Shown here piece after piece: positions 52,662 to 62,416 of a DNA stretch of 64,000 bases (position 1 is its first letter; each line of letters starts with the position of its first letter). The notes under the pieces are model-generated. The model did not search any database. It saw only the letters and a list, made by a program, of their open reading frames with translations, and was not told where the DNA came from. Source of the stretch: an uncultured SAR86 cluster bacterium (GTDB taxonomy: Bacteria; Pseudomonadota; Gammaproteobacteria; Magnimaribacterales; AG-339-G14); NCBI GenBank assembly GCA_902587545.1, contig CACILL010000004.1, positions 1-64,000 of the forward strand, in the 5' to 3' direction. Both the position numbers and the translations under genes were made by a program.

Positions 52662-53831
52662 ATGAATAATTTAATTGCTGAGATTCAATCTTATCCCTTT
52701 GAAAGATTGAGAAAACTCATTAGCCCAAAAAAATCGCCAGCAGAGATCAATTTATCCATTGGCGAGCCAAAGCATCCGGCCAGTCCAAAAATTTTAGACG
52801 CCATCAATCAGAACAAAGAATTATTCAGTCACTACCCTCCGATGGCAATGGTGCCTGAACTGAAAAAAAGCTACCAAAATTACCTAGCTAACAATTTCAA
52901 TCTGAAAGCTGTTAAAGATGAAGATATCTTTTTGGTTGGTGGAACGAGAGAAGGCACCTTCTCTGCCATTCAAACCATGGTCAATAGAGAAGTAGTTGGT
53001 GAGAAACCTTATGTTTGTATGCCGAACCCTTATTATCAAATTTACGGTGGCGCAACTTTGTTTGCAGGAGCCAAACCTCATTTCTTAAATTGCTCTGAAG
53101 ATAATAATTTCCAAATGGATCTGGAAAATGTCGCGCAAGGAGTTTGGGAGAAATGTCAGCTGCTCGTCCTTTGCTCGCCTTCCAACCCTACCGGCAAAGT
53201 AATGACTAAAGACGAACTTTGTAAGGTGGTAAAGCTCTCCAAAGAATTTGGTTTTAAAGTTTTAAGCGATGAATGCTACATAGATATCTATTTTGGTGAA
53301 AAACCCACTTCTCTTTTGGAAGCTGCCATGGAAGTTAACGGCAGCTTTGAGAATGTTTTAGCACTGCATAGTCTGTCAAAGCGTTCCAACTTACCCGGCT
53401 TTAGATCCGGTTGTGCTACGGGAGACACCAGTATCATTGCTGCCTTCTCAAAATATCGTATGTTTCATGGTGTCAGTGTGCCCTTGCCCATTCAAAATGC
53501 GAGTACTTTGGCTTGGGCAGACGACAAAACCGTTGAAGACAATAGAGCCGCCTATGCAGAAAAATTTAAATTGGCTGAAGAAATTTTAGACAAAGACTCT
53601 TTGACCCCAGATGGAGCTTTCTATCTTTGGTTGAAAGTTAAGGATGCCGAAGCTTTTACCAAAAAACTTTACGACGAAGAACAAGTCATAGTATTACCAG
53701 GTAAATATTTAGGTGCCGAAGACAATGGGCAAAATCCTGCAGAGCAATATTTAAGAATTGCTTTGGTGCATGATATAGAATCAACAACAAAAGCTTTAAC
53801 GAGCATAAAAAAGGTTTTAGATAATGAGTAA
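52662..53831 (+). CDS. dapC: Succinyldiaminopimelate transaminase DapC-type PLP aminotransferase
   Basis: Class I aminotransferase, LHSLSKRSNLPGFRSGCATGD; adjacent to dapD. Confidence 0.9.
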   Translation: MNNLIAEIQSYPFERLRKLISPKKSPAEINLSIGEPKHPASPKILDAINQNKELFSHYPPMAMVPELKKSYQNYLANNFNLKAVKDEDIFLVGGTREGTFSAIQTMVNREVVGEKPYVCMPNPYYQIYGGATLFAGAKPHFLNCSEDNNFQMDLENVAQGVWEKCQLLVLCSPSNPTGKVMTKDELCKVVKLSKEFGFKVLSDECYIDIYFGEKPTSLLEAAMEVNGSFENVLALHSLSKRSNLPGFRSGCATGDTSIIAAFSKYRMFHGVSVPLPIQNASTLAWADDKTVEDNRAAYAEKFKLAEEILDKDSLTPDGAFYLWLKVKDAEAFTKKLYDEEQVIVLPGKYLGAEDNGQNPAEQYLRIALVHDIESTTKALTSIKKVLDNE

Positions 53832-54711
53832 TTGGACTGGCTTAGGCATTGGAACAAAAAACAGCGACGGTGACTGGATCGAAATGTTTTTTGCCGAGGA
53901 AAATATTTCTGCAGAAGTTCTTGAGTCATCCGATGCTGCTTTTGAAAAAGTCTCCGTCAGTGATGACAAAGCCCCTACTTCTGTACCCGAAGCTTATTTG
54001 AAACTGCATTTGCTTTCTTATCGCTTGGTCAAACCAAACGAAACCAATTTGGATGGTATTTTTGGAATTTTGCAAAATGTTGTTTGGACTTCTGAAGGTC
54101 CCTTCTCGATTGCTGATTTCAAAAAAGCACAACTTGAGGCAAGAAAAGAGAACCGACACATCTTGGTCCACAGCGTTGATAAATTTCCGCGTATGTCCGA
54201 TTACGTGACTTTATCCGATGTCAGAATTGCCGATGCCAATCGCGTGAGATTGGGAGCTTATCTGGGATCCGGAACAACCATCATGCACGAAGGCTTTGTG
54301 AACTTTAATGCCGGTTCTTTGGGCGAAGCGATGATCGAAGGCAGAATTTCTCAAGGAGTTGTGATTGGTGATAAAACCGATATTGGGGGTGGCGCTTCCA
54401 CCATGGGTACTTTATCCGGTGGTAATGATGTCAGAATTTCTCTTGGAAAAAATTGTCTGCTTGGCGCCAATTCCGGTTTGGGTATTCCATTAGGAGACAG
54501 ATGCACAGTTGAGGCAGGACTTTATCTGACAGCTTCTTCCAAAGTAGAAGTTATCGATGACAAAGGTGAGATTTCTGAAACTGTGAAAGCGTCTGAACTT
54601 GCTTCTAAATCTGATCTTTTGTTTATCAGAAATTCTTTAACGGGTTCCATTCAATGTCGCCCGAATAAAAAAGTCATAGAACTAAACGAAGAATTACACT
54701 CAAACGACTAA
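53824..54711 (+). CDS. dapD: Tetrahydrodipicolinate N-succinyltransferase
   Basis: Left-handed beta-helix repeats: GEAMIEGRISQGVVIGDKTDIGGGASTMGTLSGG. Confidence 0.95.
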   Translation: MSNWTGLGIGTKNSDGDWIEMFFAEENISAEVLESSDAAFEKVSVSDDKAPTSVPEAYLKLHLLSYRLVKPNETNLDGIFGILQNVVWTSEGPFSIADFKKAQLEARKENRHILVHSVDKFPRMSDYVTLSDVRIADANRVRLGAYLGSGTTIMHEGFVNFNAGSLGEAMIEGRISQGVVIGDKTDIGGGASTMGTLSGGNDVRISLGKNCLLGANSGLGIPLGDRCTVEAGLYLTASSKVEVIDDKGEISETVKASELASKSDLLFIRNSLTGSIQCRPNKKVIELNEELHSND

Positions 54712-54788
54712 TTCAGTTTTTGAGATTCACTGATAGTCTCTATTCAATTTAGAATAAAATATTAAGTCTTAGTTACAGGAGAAAAGAT

Positions 54789-55175
54789 ATGTCTTATGAA
54801 AGTGATGAAAAAAAATTAAAAGCAGGAATGGAAGTAGTCGAAAAATTAAATTTCTTATCCCATGCAGGCTCAGCCATTTCCGATGATTTTAGGCAGCATA
54901 CAATTGAAACCCTTTTTGGTGGCGTTTGGACGAGGCCAGGACTGGAAATAGAAGAACGAAGCCTTATTACAGTGGCTAGTTTGATTTCTTTAAATAGGGA
55001 AAACGAATTAAGGCTTCATTTTAGAGGTGCTAGAAATTTAGGGTTTTCCAAAGAAAAATTGGAAGAGATTATTTTTCATCTGGCGCATTATGCCGGCTGG
55101 CCAAACTCAGTAACTGCCAGTAACGTCTTAGATTCGGTATGGAAAGAAATGGATGAGGAAGAATCGAAAACATAA
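54789..55175 (+). CDS. Carboxymuconolactone decarboxylase-family protein
   Basis: FGGVWTRPGLEIEERSLITVASLISLNRENELRLHFRGA. Confidence 0.9.
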   Translation: MSYESDEKKLKAGMEVVEKLNFLSHAGSAISDDFRQHTIETLFGGVWTRPGLEIEERSLITVASLISLNRENELRLHFRGARNLGFSKEKLEEIIFHLAHYAGWPNSVTASNVLDSVWKEMDEEESKT

Positions 55176-55201
55176 TCCCCCATACTAAATTTTTTTAGAC
55201 A

Positions 55202-55810
55202 ATGAATGAATCATCAAGCCCGATACCAGCGGGTAGACTGCAAAGAGGCAGTGTAAGTCCAGAAACTTACATTTCTAAATTTCGTCAAGTGCTTGCAAGA
55301 CATGGTCTAACCATGGCTTCGATCGCGATTATTTGTCTTTTGTTACCTTCCATTCAGACTGCCCTATTATCTTCACTGGATAATTTATTTAGAAATCCTA
55401 TGAAATATCTTCTTTGGAGTTTGATAGTTGCTACTTTTATCTTTGGGTTTCTGAAATATACAAAAAGAGAAATTGATCTTCGTCAGTTATTCTGGGTTGG
55501 ATATCTCTTCATGATTTCTGTGGTCGAAGAAATTGCATTCAGGCTTTCTCTGCCTATTTTAATTGCTTCGGATCTTACAGGTATCAGTTTCTTTTGGGTT
55601 GGAGCTCTCATTAGCAACCTTCTTTTTGCAACCATTCACTATTTCACTTTGCGTTGGAAACTAAACGCTTGTATTTTTACTTTTCTTGGTGGTATGGGTT
55701 TTAGCAGAATGTTAGATACAACTGGAGATTTAACTGCGGTTATTCTTTTGCACTGGGCAATAACTTTTCTAAATACTCCGTCAGCTCCTAAAAGCCAGAA
55801 TCAAGAATAG
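55202..55810 (+). CDS. CPBP-family intramembrane protease-like protein
   Basis: Multi-TM with EExxxR (VEEIAFR), FxxxH (FATIH) and a later H (LLHW). Confidence 0.75.
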   Translation: MNESSSPIPAGRLQRGSVSPETYISKFRQVLARHGLTMASIAIICLLLPSIQTALLSSLDNLFRNPMKYLLWSLIVATFIFGFLKYTKREIDLRQLFWVGYLFMISVVEEIAFRLSLPILIASDLTGISFFWVGALISNLLFATIHYFTLRWKLNACIFTFLGGMGFSRMLDTTGDLTAVILLHWAITFLNTPSAPKSQNQE

Positions 55811-55866
55811 TTTTTTAGGAAACTACTTGTATAAGAAGAAACTCCCTATGAATTCTTTATTGCAGT

Positions 55867-56178
55867 TTAATGACTGTGATTGTGTATGTGAGTTTCTTTT
55901 AAGAAAATCCTGCTAACCTTTTGAGAATTTTCATTATCAGAACTGCATTCTCTTGAATTCAATTGTTCAATAAAAGTTTCTCCTTCTATAGCGACAGAAT
56001 TATTTTCTGAGGGTTTTTTATAACAATTTGCGTAATGATAATGATAGCCCCAACAAAGTCCTTTATCTTTTGAAGCCTGACTACAATTATGGCCACAGTT
56101 ACTATCTGTTCTGCCACTATGTGTAAAAGCTGAGAAAGAAAAAGAAATTAAGCAGATAAAAGCTAATAATCTATTCAT
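55867..56178 (-). CDS. Small secreted His/Cys-rich protein (YHYH-type motif)
   Basis: Signal peptide MNRLLAFICLISFSFSAFTHSG then RTDSNCGHNCSQASKDKGLCWGYHYHYANC; start trimmed. Confidence 0.65.
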   Translation of the reverse strand: MNRLLAFICLISFSFSAFTHSGRTDSNCGHNCSQASKDKGLCWGYHYHYANCYKKPSENNSVAIEGETFIEQLNSRECSSDNENSQKVSRIFLKETHIHNHSH

Positions 56179-56197
56179 TCCATGAGTATAAAAAAAA

Positions 56198-56326
56198 TTA
56201 TCTAACAAGTCCAAGCCTAAGTATTAGCTCCATATACTCATCCCATGTGGTATCCATCATGCGACAGGTATGCAGTTGGTTGAAGACAAAATCGATAGCT
56301 TCTTCTTTGGTTTTAATTTTTTTCAT
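56198..56326 (-). CDS. Candidate 42-aa small protein
   Basis: MKKIKTKEEAIDFVFNQLHTCRMMDTTWDEYMELILRLGLVR*; fills the gap after the POT gene on the same strand; below the ORF-track length cutoff. Confidence 0.5.
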   Translation of the reverse strand: MKKIKTKEEAIDFVFNQLHTCRMMDTTWDEYMELILRLGLVR

Positions 56327-56329
56327 ATT

Positions 56330-57817
56330 TTATGATGAGCTAACCTTACCTTTAATAAAGAAAGAAAGAACAATTAAAACCGCTGCCAAGATTAAATAGT
56401 AATAGATCAACTCAGAAAATATAGGGGTCATGCTACTCAAGCCGGATTCGGTTGCTTCCCCACCAAACAGTCCAGCAAGTACTCCACCAAGAGAGGAAGC
56501 CAAAAACCACAAACCCATCATTTGGCCAAGATATTTTTTGGGCGAGTATCTGGAAAAAGCAGATAAACCAACTGGCGATAAAGCGAGTTCACCAAAGGTA
56601 TGCAATAGATAAGTCAAGAGCAACCATTGAACGCCTACCGGTGCTTCCACCATGGCATATTGCACAGCGTAAAGCATCACAATAAAGCCCAGTCCCATAA
56701 AAATTAACCCAATGGCAAATTTAATCGGCGTATTGGGATTTAAATTTCTTTTGCCCAAAAAGACCCAAAGGTAAGCAAAGAACGGCGCAAACATTACGAC
56801 AAAAAGCGGATTTAAAAATTGCGTCCAACTGACAGGTGCTTGAAAGGAACCAAAAGTAAGATTCACATAATCTCTGGTAAAAATTGATAACGAACCTGCC
56901 GACTGATCAAAGCCTGACCAAAATGCTGCAGCTCCCACAAATAAGAGTAAGAGCATCAAGACGTTTTTCTTTTCAAAGCTGGTAAGACCTGCAAAGAAAA
57001 ACAAGTAACCAAAATAAATAAACGAGATTAGAACTAGAAAGTCACGAAAGCGTTCTGCAAAAAATACTGGATCGATACTCCAAAGCCCAAGAACACCTGA
57101 GATGACTACTGCAGCAAAAAATAAAATCGTAATGATTGTCCAAAGTCGTAAAGTGCTTCTGCGCCCTTCTGCCATCTCATTTGGATTTAAGCCAGCAGTT
57201 CCAAGCTGACTTCGAAAATAAACAAATTGAATGACACCAAAGAGCATGCCAATGCCTGCCGCACCAAAACCCCAATGCCAACCGATGCGCTCGCCTAAGT
57301 AACCGCAAACAGCAAAGCCGAGCATGCTGCCAATATTGATCGACATGTAAAAAATGGTGAAACCAGAATCTCTGCGCTCGTCGCGATCTGCATAAAGCTG
57401 TCCGACTATGGAGGAGATGTTGGGTTTTAGAAGACCGGTGCCGATAGCGACAAAAGCCAGACCCAAGATAAAAGTCTCTTCCAAAGGAATGGCCAAGGTA
57501 AAATGGCCCAACATGATTATGAGGGCCCCATAGAGCACGGCCTTTTGATAACCCAATAAATTATCTGCAAGCCAACCGCCTGGCAGAGCCAAGAAATAAA
57601 CCATCCCGGCATAAATGCCATAAATGGCATTGGCTTCAACGTTTGACCAACCGAGTCCAGGATTGCCAACCACACCAATGGTCATGTAAAGAACCAGCAA
57701 ACCGCGCATGCCGTAATAAGACATTCGCTCCCAGAGCTCAGTAAAGAATAAGGTTCTTAAGCCAATGGGATGACCGAAGAAATTGCTTTGTGATAGATTA
57801 GCTTCTTGTTCAGACAT
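56330..57817 (-). CDS. POT/PTR2-family proton-dependent peptide transporter
   Basis: FFTELWERMSYYGMRGLLVLYM; FYMSINIGSMLGFAVCGYLGE; GELALSPVGLSAFSRYSP. Confidence 0.95.
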   Translation of the reverse strand: MSEQEANLSQSNFFGHPIGLRTLFFTELWERMSYYGMRGLLVLYMTIGVVGNPGLGWSNVEANAIYGIYAGMVYFLALPGGWLADNLLGYQKAVLYGALIIMLGHFTLAIPLEETFILGLAFVAIGTGLLKPNISSIVGQLYADRDERRDSGFTIFYMSINIGSMLGFAVCGYLGERIGWHWGFGAAGIGMLFGVIQFVYFRSQLGTAGLNPNEMAEGRRSTLRLWTIITILFFAAVVISGVLGLWSIDPVFFAERFRDFLVLISFIYFGYLFFFAGLTSFEKKNVLMLLLLFVGAAAFWSGFDQSAGSLSIFTRDYVNLTFGSFQAPVSWTQFLNPLFVVMFAPFFAYLWVFLGKRNLNPNTPIKFAIGLIFMGLGFIVMLYAVQYAMVEAPVGVQWLLLTYLLHTFGELALSPVGLSAFSRYSPKKYLGQMMGLWFLASSLGGVLAGLFGGEATESGLSSMTPIFSELIYYYLILAAVLIVLSFFIKGKVSSS

Positions 57818-57820
57818 AAT

Positions 57821-58237
57821 ATGAATTCTACTTTAGATTATAAACCAGCAGGCTTCTTCAGGAGAATGGTTGCTCTTTTTTATGACTTGATTTTAATTAT
57901 TGCCCTTTGTGTGGGCCTCACCCTACTCATTACTTATGCATTGAACACTGAGGTAGAAAGCCCTTTGATGTATTTGGTATTTTTAGCTTTGGGGGTTGGT
58001 TTTTACTGTTACTTTTGGAAAAAAAATAAGGGCCAAACCTTAGGGATGCAAGTTTGGAAAGTTCGCTTGGCTCAAGCTGACTCTTCAGAAATAAGTTTTG
58101 GGAGAATGGTTTATCGATGTTTACTGGGACTGGTCTTCACTTTGTTATTTGGGTTGAATTATCTGCCGATGCTTTTTCGTAAAGACAAAAAAACCTTAAA
58201 CGATATTTTGTCAAAGACGTTTTTAATAAAAGTCTAA
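57821..58237 (+). CDS. RDD-family membrane protein
   Basis: PAGFFRRMVALFYDLILI ... KGQTLGMQVWKVRL ... DILSKT; start trimmed. Confidence 0.9.
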   Translation: MNSTLDYKPAGFFRRMVALFYDLILIIALCVGLTLLITYALNTEVESPLMYLVFLALGVGFYCYFWKKNKGQTLGMQVWKVRLAQADSSEISFGRMVYRCLLGLVFTLLFGLNYLPMLFRKDKKTLNDILSKTFLIKV

Positions 58238-59274
58238 ACGCGTCGAATGATTCTTATGCCAAAGTAAAGCAGAAGCAAAGAAGACATCAAAATCCCCCAA
58301 AAAGCACTCCAACCTAGAATCAAAGAAATGTTGCCAAAGATTTTAATTAAAAGGTTAAAACCGAAGGCAATTAAAATTCCCAAAACAAAACGATCCACGC
58401 TTTTGTTTCTGCCTATGGCTCTTAGCGAAATAGCTAAAGCAAAAATTATGAGACAGAGCAAAGAAATGGGCTCAAGCATTTTCTTCCAAAATTCATAACC
58501 CACTTTGTTTCGATCAGCCACCTCGTTGATGGACTGCCAGTAATAATAGTTATCTGTTAAGGACATGTGTTTTAAACCTTTCATGGAATAATTCATGGCT
58601 AGCTTTGGTGCATCTTCCCAGACAAAATCTGACTTACTGATATCTTCCTTATAGTCTCTTACCTCTTTGATTACCCATTCGTTTTCAGCAATTTCAATGT
58701 CTTTGGAAACGAAAATGGTATCGACGTTTCCTTTCTCATCAAGATCGTAAATTTTTACTTCCTTGCTGGTGCCTTTATCGGTAACTTTTAAGAATCTGTC
58801 GTTTTTAAATACCCACTGCTCTTTTTGCTCGGAGAGATTTGATGTGGGTTCAAATTTTAAATTATTGGCAGCCTCTTGAAGATTGGGGATAAAAAATTGC
58901 CATGAAACGAGCATTAGTAAGATTCCGAAAATTACTGGTTTTAAAACCGCAAAGATAATTCTTGATAATTTTTTTCCAGATACCCTGGCTGCTATCAATT
59001 CTCCTGAATCTGAAATTGCCCCCATACAAATGATTGTCGAAACAATTGCGCTTAGTGGAAAAATATCAAAAACCGCATCAACCGAAGTAAAAGCCAAAAA
59101 AAGCAGAATCTTATTGAATGAATAAAATTCGCTTAAATCTTCAAATTCATTCAAAAACGAAAGAATCAAATCCAATAAAAAAAATATCCCAACCGTTAGA
59201 AAAAGAAAGCGCCAGGCATATCTTGTGAAAAGATTATCTAAAGTATCACCAAAAATAAGACTATAAAAAGACAT
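58234..59274 (-). CDS. lptG: LPS export permease LptG
   Basis: YjgP/YjgQ family topology; ISDSGELIAARVSGKKLSRI; pairs with lptF upstream of pepA. Confidence 0.92.
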   Translation of the reverse strand: MSFYSLIFGDTLDNLFTRYAWRFLFLTVGIFFLLDLILSFLNEFEDLSEFYSFNKILLFLAFTSVDAVFDIFPLSAIVSTIICMGAISDSGELIAARVSGKKLSRIIFAVLKPVIFGILLMLVSWQFFIPNLQEAANNLKFEPTSNLSEQKEQWVFKNDRFLKVTDKGTSKEVKIYDLDEKGNVDTIFVSKDIEIAENEWVIKEVRDYKEDISKSDFVWEDAPKLAMNYSMKGLKHMSLTDNYYYWQSINEVADRNKVGYEFWKKMLEPISLLCLIIFALAISLRAIGRNKSVDRFVLGILIAFGFNLLIKIFGNISLILGWSAFWGILMSSLLLLYFGIRIIRRV

Positions 59275-60415
59275 AAAAAACCAAATAGGAAAATACCGTT
59301 GCAATTAAAAACAACACAAAGAGATTGATCATGAAGTTTCTTGAATACTTTAAGCCACCAAGATTGAAACTAAGGTTTTGATAGCTTTGATCGAGTGCCA
59401 ACATGATAGCGGCAATCAAATAAATACCGTGAATACTAAAAAACACAATTGTGGAGTTAAGAGAAAAATTACTAAAGACTTCCTGGGAAAGCGAGAGTCC
59501 ATAATAAGACATAAATATAATTAGACCGGAAAGAAAAATATAAAAACGTCCCGAGTCTTTCAACCTCATGGTCAAGGATGCAGCTATTAAAGCTGAAATG
59601 ATAATGATCAACGGCATGGAAGAACGTTTGAGTAATTCGATTCGCTCTAAATCTTTAGCAAAAAACAATTCGTGAAAATATTTTCTCTTCAAGTCTTCAA
59701 CATTGAGAATTGGTTTTTTTGGCAAAATTAAAAAGAATTCATCAAAGCTAAAATCCAGTGGCATGGCTTCGGATAAAATGGAAAATTTACCTGACTCGAA
59801 AGATATCCGGTTTTCTTTTTCGTTTAAGGGTTTGGAGATCAATTCGTCAGCAGTTAAGACAAACTCTGAGTCGTTGGTTTCAAAACTTGAAAAGACATCT
59901 TGGAAGCCCCTATCTGAAGCTTCCTTGGCATAAAAAATTGCATTGAGATCATCAAGGACATTGATCTTTTCGGCTCCCATTAATTTAAATCTGTCCGAAA
60001 ATCTTTCTACATCGTTTAAAAAAGCAAGTTTGTTATTTGAAAGCGGAGTGAGATAAAAAGACACCAAGGCCACAAAAAGCGCAAAAAATATGGCTGGAAT
60101 ACAAGAGATTAAAACGACCTTGCGTTTGCCAAGACCCATTTTGGAAAAAGCCAATAGCTCATTGTTTTGATCCAGGCGATAAATGGCAATGATGGTCCCG
60201 ATAAAGACACTCAGCGGAAGCACAACCTCAACAATTTCAGACATGCTGTAAATCGAAACCAGTATTAGGAGTTCAGGATAAAGCTCACCACTTGAGACTT
60301 TCTCAAGATAGACCGTAAACTCATTTAGAAAAAAAACACTAAATAAAACGATTAAGGTTAAAAAACTAATCTTAGTTACTTGGCCTATTAAATATAATGT
60401 AATAATTCTTGGCAT
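59261..60415 (-). CDS. lptF: LPS export permease LptF
   Basis: YjgP/YjgQ family; LYRLDQNNELLAFSKMGLG-type motif; adjacent to lptG. Confidence 0.92.
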   Translation of the reverse strand: MPRIITLYLIGQVTKISFLTLIVLFSVFFLNEFTVYLEKVSSGELYPELLILVSIYSMSEIVEVVLPLSVFIGTIIAIYRLDQNNELLAFSKMGLGKRKVVLISCIPAIFFALFVALVSFYLTPLSNNKLAFLNDVERFSDRFKLMGAEKINVLDDLNAIFYAKEASDRGFQDVFSSFETNDSEFVLTADELISKPLNEKENRISFESGKFSILSEAMPLDFSFDEFFLILPKKPILNVEDLKRKYFHELFFAKDLERIELLKRSSMPLIIIISALIAASLTMRLKDSGRFYIFLSGLIIFMSYYGLSLSQEVFSNFSLNSTIVFFSIHGIYLIAAIMLALDQSYQNLSFNLGGLKYSRNFMINLFVLFLIATVFSYLVFYVFL

Positions 60416-60477
60416 TGCTATTATATTCCTAGGGTATTATCCCACATGTTTAACAGTAAATTTTGTATGGAGAAGAA

Positions 60478-61974
60478 ATGAAAAAATTATTAAATCAATC
60501 AATATCATCAAATAAAAAGTTAAATTTCAAAAAAGACAAATTTCAGACTTTAATAATAGGTGTAAGCGAAGCCAAAACTCTCGATGGTGATTTAAAAGTA
60601 ATCAATGAAGTCAGCAATGGCACGATAAAAAAACTTATTTCCAGGGAAGAAATTACCGGAAAAATTGGTAATAGCGTTTATCTGCCTGCCATCAGTGGAG
60701 TCAATGCGGAAAAATCTTATTTTGTTGGAACCGGCAAAAAAAATAAAAAGATTTCAGAAGTAGACTATTTCAAAATTTGCCAGTCAATTTCAAGCGCTGC
60801 GTTGGCTTCAAAATCTGCTTCGGTAAAAATTATCATTCCTGAAGTTTCTGTAGAAAATAGAGATACCAGTTGGACGGTTGAAGTTTTGGGTAGACATCTT
60901 GAAGCTTCAAGCTATCAATACTTTTTTAAAGGCAAAAAGAATCAACCTAAAAATGTCTTAAAAAAAGTAGAAATATTTATGGATTCGAAAAAAGCAGGTC
61001 TGTCTGGAGCTCTTAAAAAAGGTCAAATCATTGGTGCGGGCAGCAATTTCAGTAAAGAGCTTGCGAATACCCCTGCTAACATTTGCACCCCGACGCACCT
61101 TGCAAATCAAGCACGAGCTTTGTCTAGAACTTTTTCTGCAGTGAAAACCAAAGTTCTCGGTGAAAAAGAAATGAAAAAATTAGGTATGGACTGCCTCTTG
61201 TCGGTTGGTAACGGTAGCGTACAAGAATCGAAGCTAATCATCATGAACTATGCTGGTGGTAAAAAAGATGAACAGCCGCATGTAATTGTTGGAAAAGGAA
61301 TTACCTTTGATACTGGAGGGATTAGCATCAAACCTTCGCGTGCCATGGACGAAATGAAATACGACATGTCTGGAGCTGCTAGTGTCTTAGGTACGATGCG
61401 AGCGATAGCAGAAATAAAACCTAAGAAAAATATTATCGGTGTCATTGCCTCAGCTGAAAACATGCCAAGTGGGACTGCTACTAAGCCAGGCGATGTTGTC
61501 AGCACCATGTCAGGTCAAACCGTGGAAATACTCAATACCGATGCCGAAGGTAGATTGGTACTGTGTGACGCACTTACTTATGTAGAAAGATTTAAGCCGG
61601 CCAGTGTTATAGATATTGCTACCCTAACGGGTGCTGTAATCGTAGCCCTTGGGCACGAAGCTACCGGCGTCATGTCAAATGATCAAAAATTGGCTGATAA
61701 GATTCTTAGCTCGGGAATTGCCAGTGGCGATAAAGCTTGGCAATTGCCTCTCTGGGATGAGTACCAAGGTGGTTTAAAAAGTAGGTATGCCGATATCGCA
61801 AATATAGGTGGTTCAGCCGGCACAATTACGGCTGCTTGTTTTCTTTCAAGATTCACCGAAAAGTACAAGTGGGCACATTTAGATATAGCGGGAACGGCTT
61901 ATGGAATTGGAGGACAAAAGGTATCCTCAGGAAGACCTGTCCCCCTCTTGTCTGAATATTTACTCACTGCATGA
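60478..61974 (+). CDS. pepA: Leucyl aminopeptidase (PepA)
   Basis: NTDAEGRLVLCDALTY; GKGITFDTGGISIKPS; GGAG before ATG at 60478. Confidence 0.97.
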   Translation: MKKLLNQSISSNKKLNFKKDKFQTLIIGVSEAKTLDGDLKVINEVSNGTIKKLISREEITGKIGNSVYLPAISGVNAEKSYFVGTGKKNKKISEVDYFKICQSISSAALASKSASVKIIIPEVSVENRDTSWTVEVLGRHLEASSYQYFFKGKKNQPKNVLKKVEIFMDSKKAGLSGALKKGQIIGAGSNFSKELANTPANICTPTHLANQARALSRTFSAVKTKVLGEKEMKKLGMDCLLSVGNGSVQESKLIIMNYAGGKKDEQPHVIVGKGITFDTGGISIKPSRAMDEMKYDMSGAASVLGTMRAIAEIKPKKNIIGVIASAENMPSGTATKPGDVVSTMSGQTVEILNTDAEGRLVLCDALTYVERFKPASVIDIATLTGAVIVALGHEATGVMSNDQKLADKILSSGIASGDKAWQLPLWDEYQGGLKSRYADIANIGGSAGTITAACFLSRFTEKYKWAHLDIAGTAYGIGGQKVSSGRPVPLLSEYLLTA

Positions 61975-62414
61975 CCCAAGAAATAAGTTTTATTTCTGCA
62001 GGAGAAGATGAAAAAGAAGCCATTAGTTTCTTACTTAAGTTTGTTGAAGAAAAATTTCTAGAACTTGGCTCTTCTCCTCAGAATAAAATTAATCTGAGGT
62101 GCAATGACGCTGCGCAAGCCAATGAACTCGATCTGAAGCTTTGGGAAGACCTCAATGAGGTTTTTTTAGCTCATAAGATTTCTAACGATGCAAAAATACC
62201 CTCTTGTCCTGTAGAAATATCTTACCCAGGCATTAAGGTAAAAAACGATTTTTCAACTTTGATCAATCTAAACCCAAAGTTACCTCCAGACTATCAGGAC
62301 TACGACACCGTGTTTCAAATTGTCATTAAAGATAATGCTTCTTTGCAAAATCAAGCAAGAGAAAGCTTCAAACAATGTAAAATTGATGGATTGGATCCCA
62401 CTTACATCAACTAA
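61971..62414 (+). CDS. holC: DNA polymerase III chi subunit-like
   Basis: Between pepA and valS as in gammaproteobacteria; 147 aa HolC-like. Confidence 0.8.
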   Translation: MTQEISFISAGEDEKEAISFLLKFVEEKFLELGSSPQNKINLRCNDAAQANELDLKLWEDLNEVFLAHKISNDAKIPSCPVEISYPGIKVKNDFSTLINLNPKLPPDYQDYDTVFQIVIKDNASLQNQARESFKQCKIDGLDPTYIN

Positions 62415-62416
62415 AA

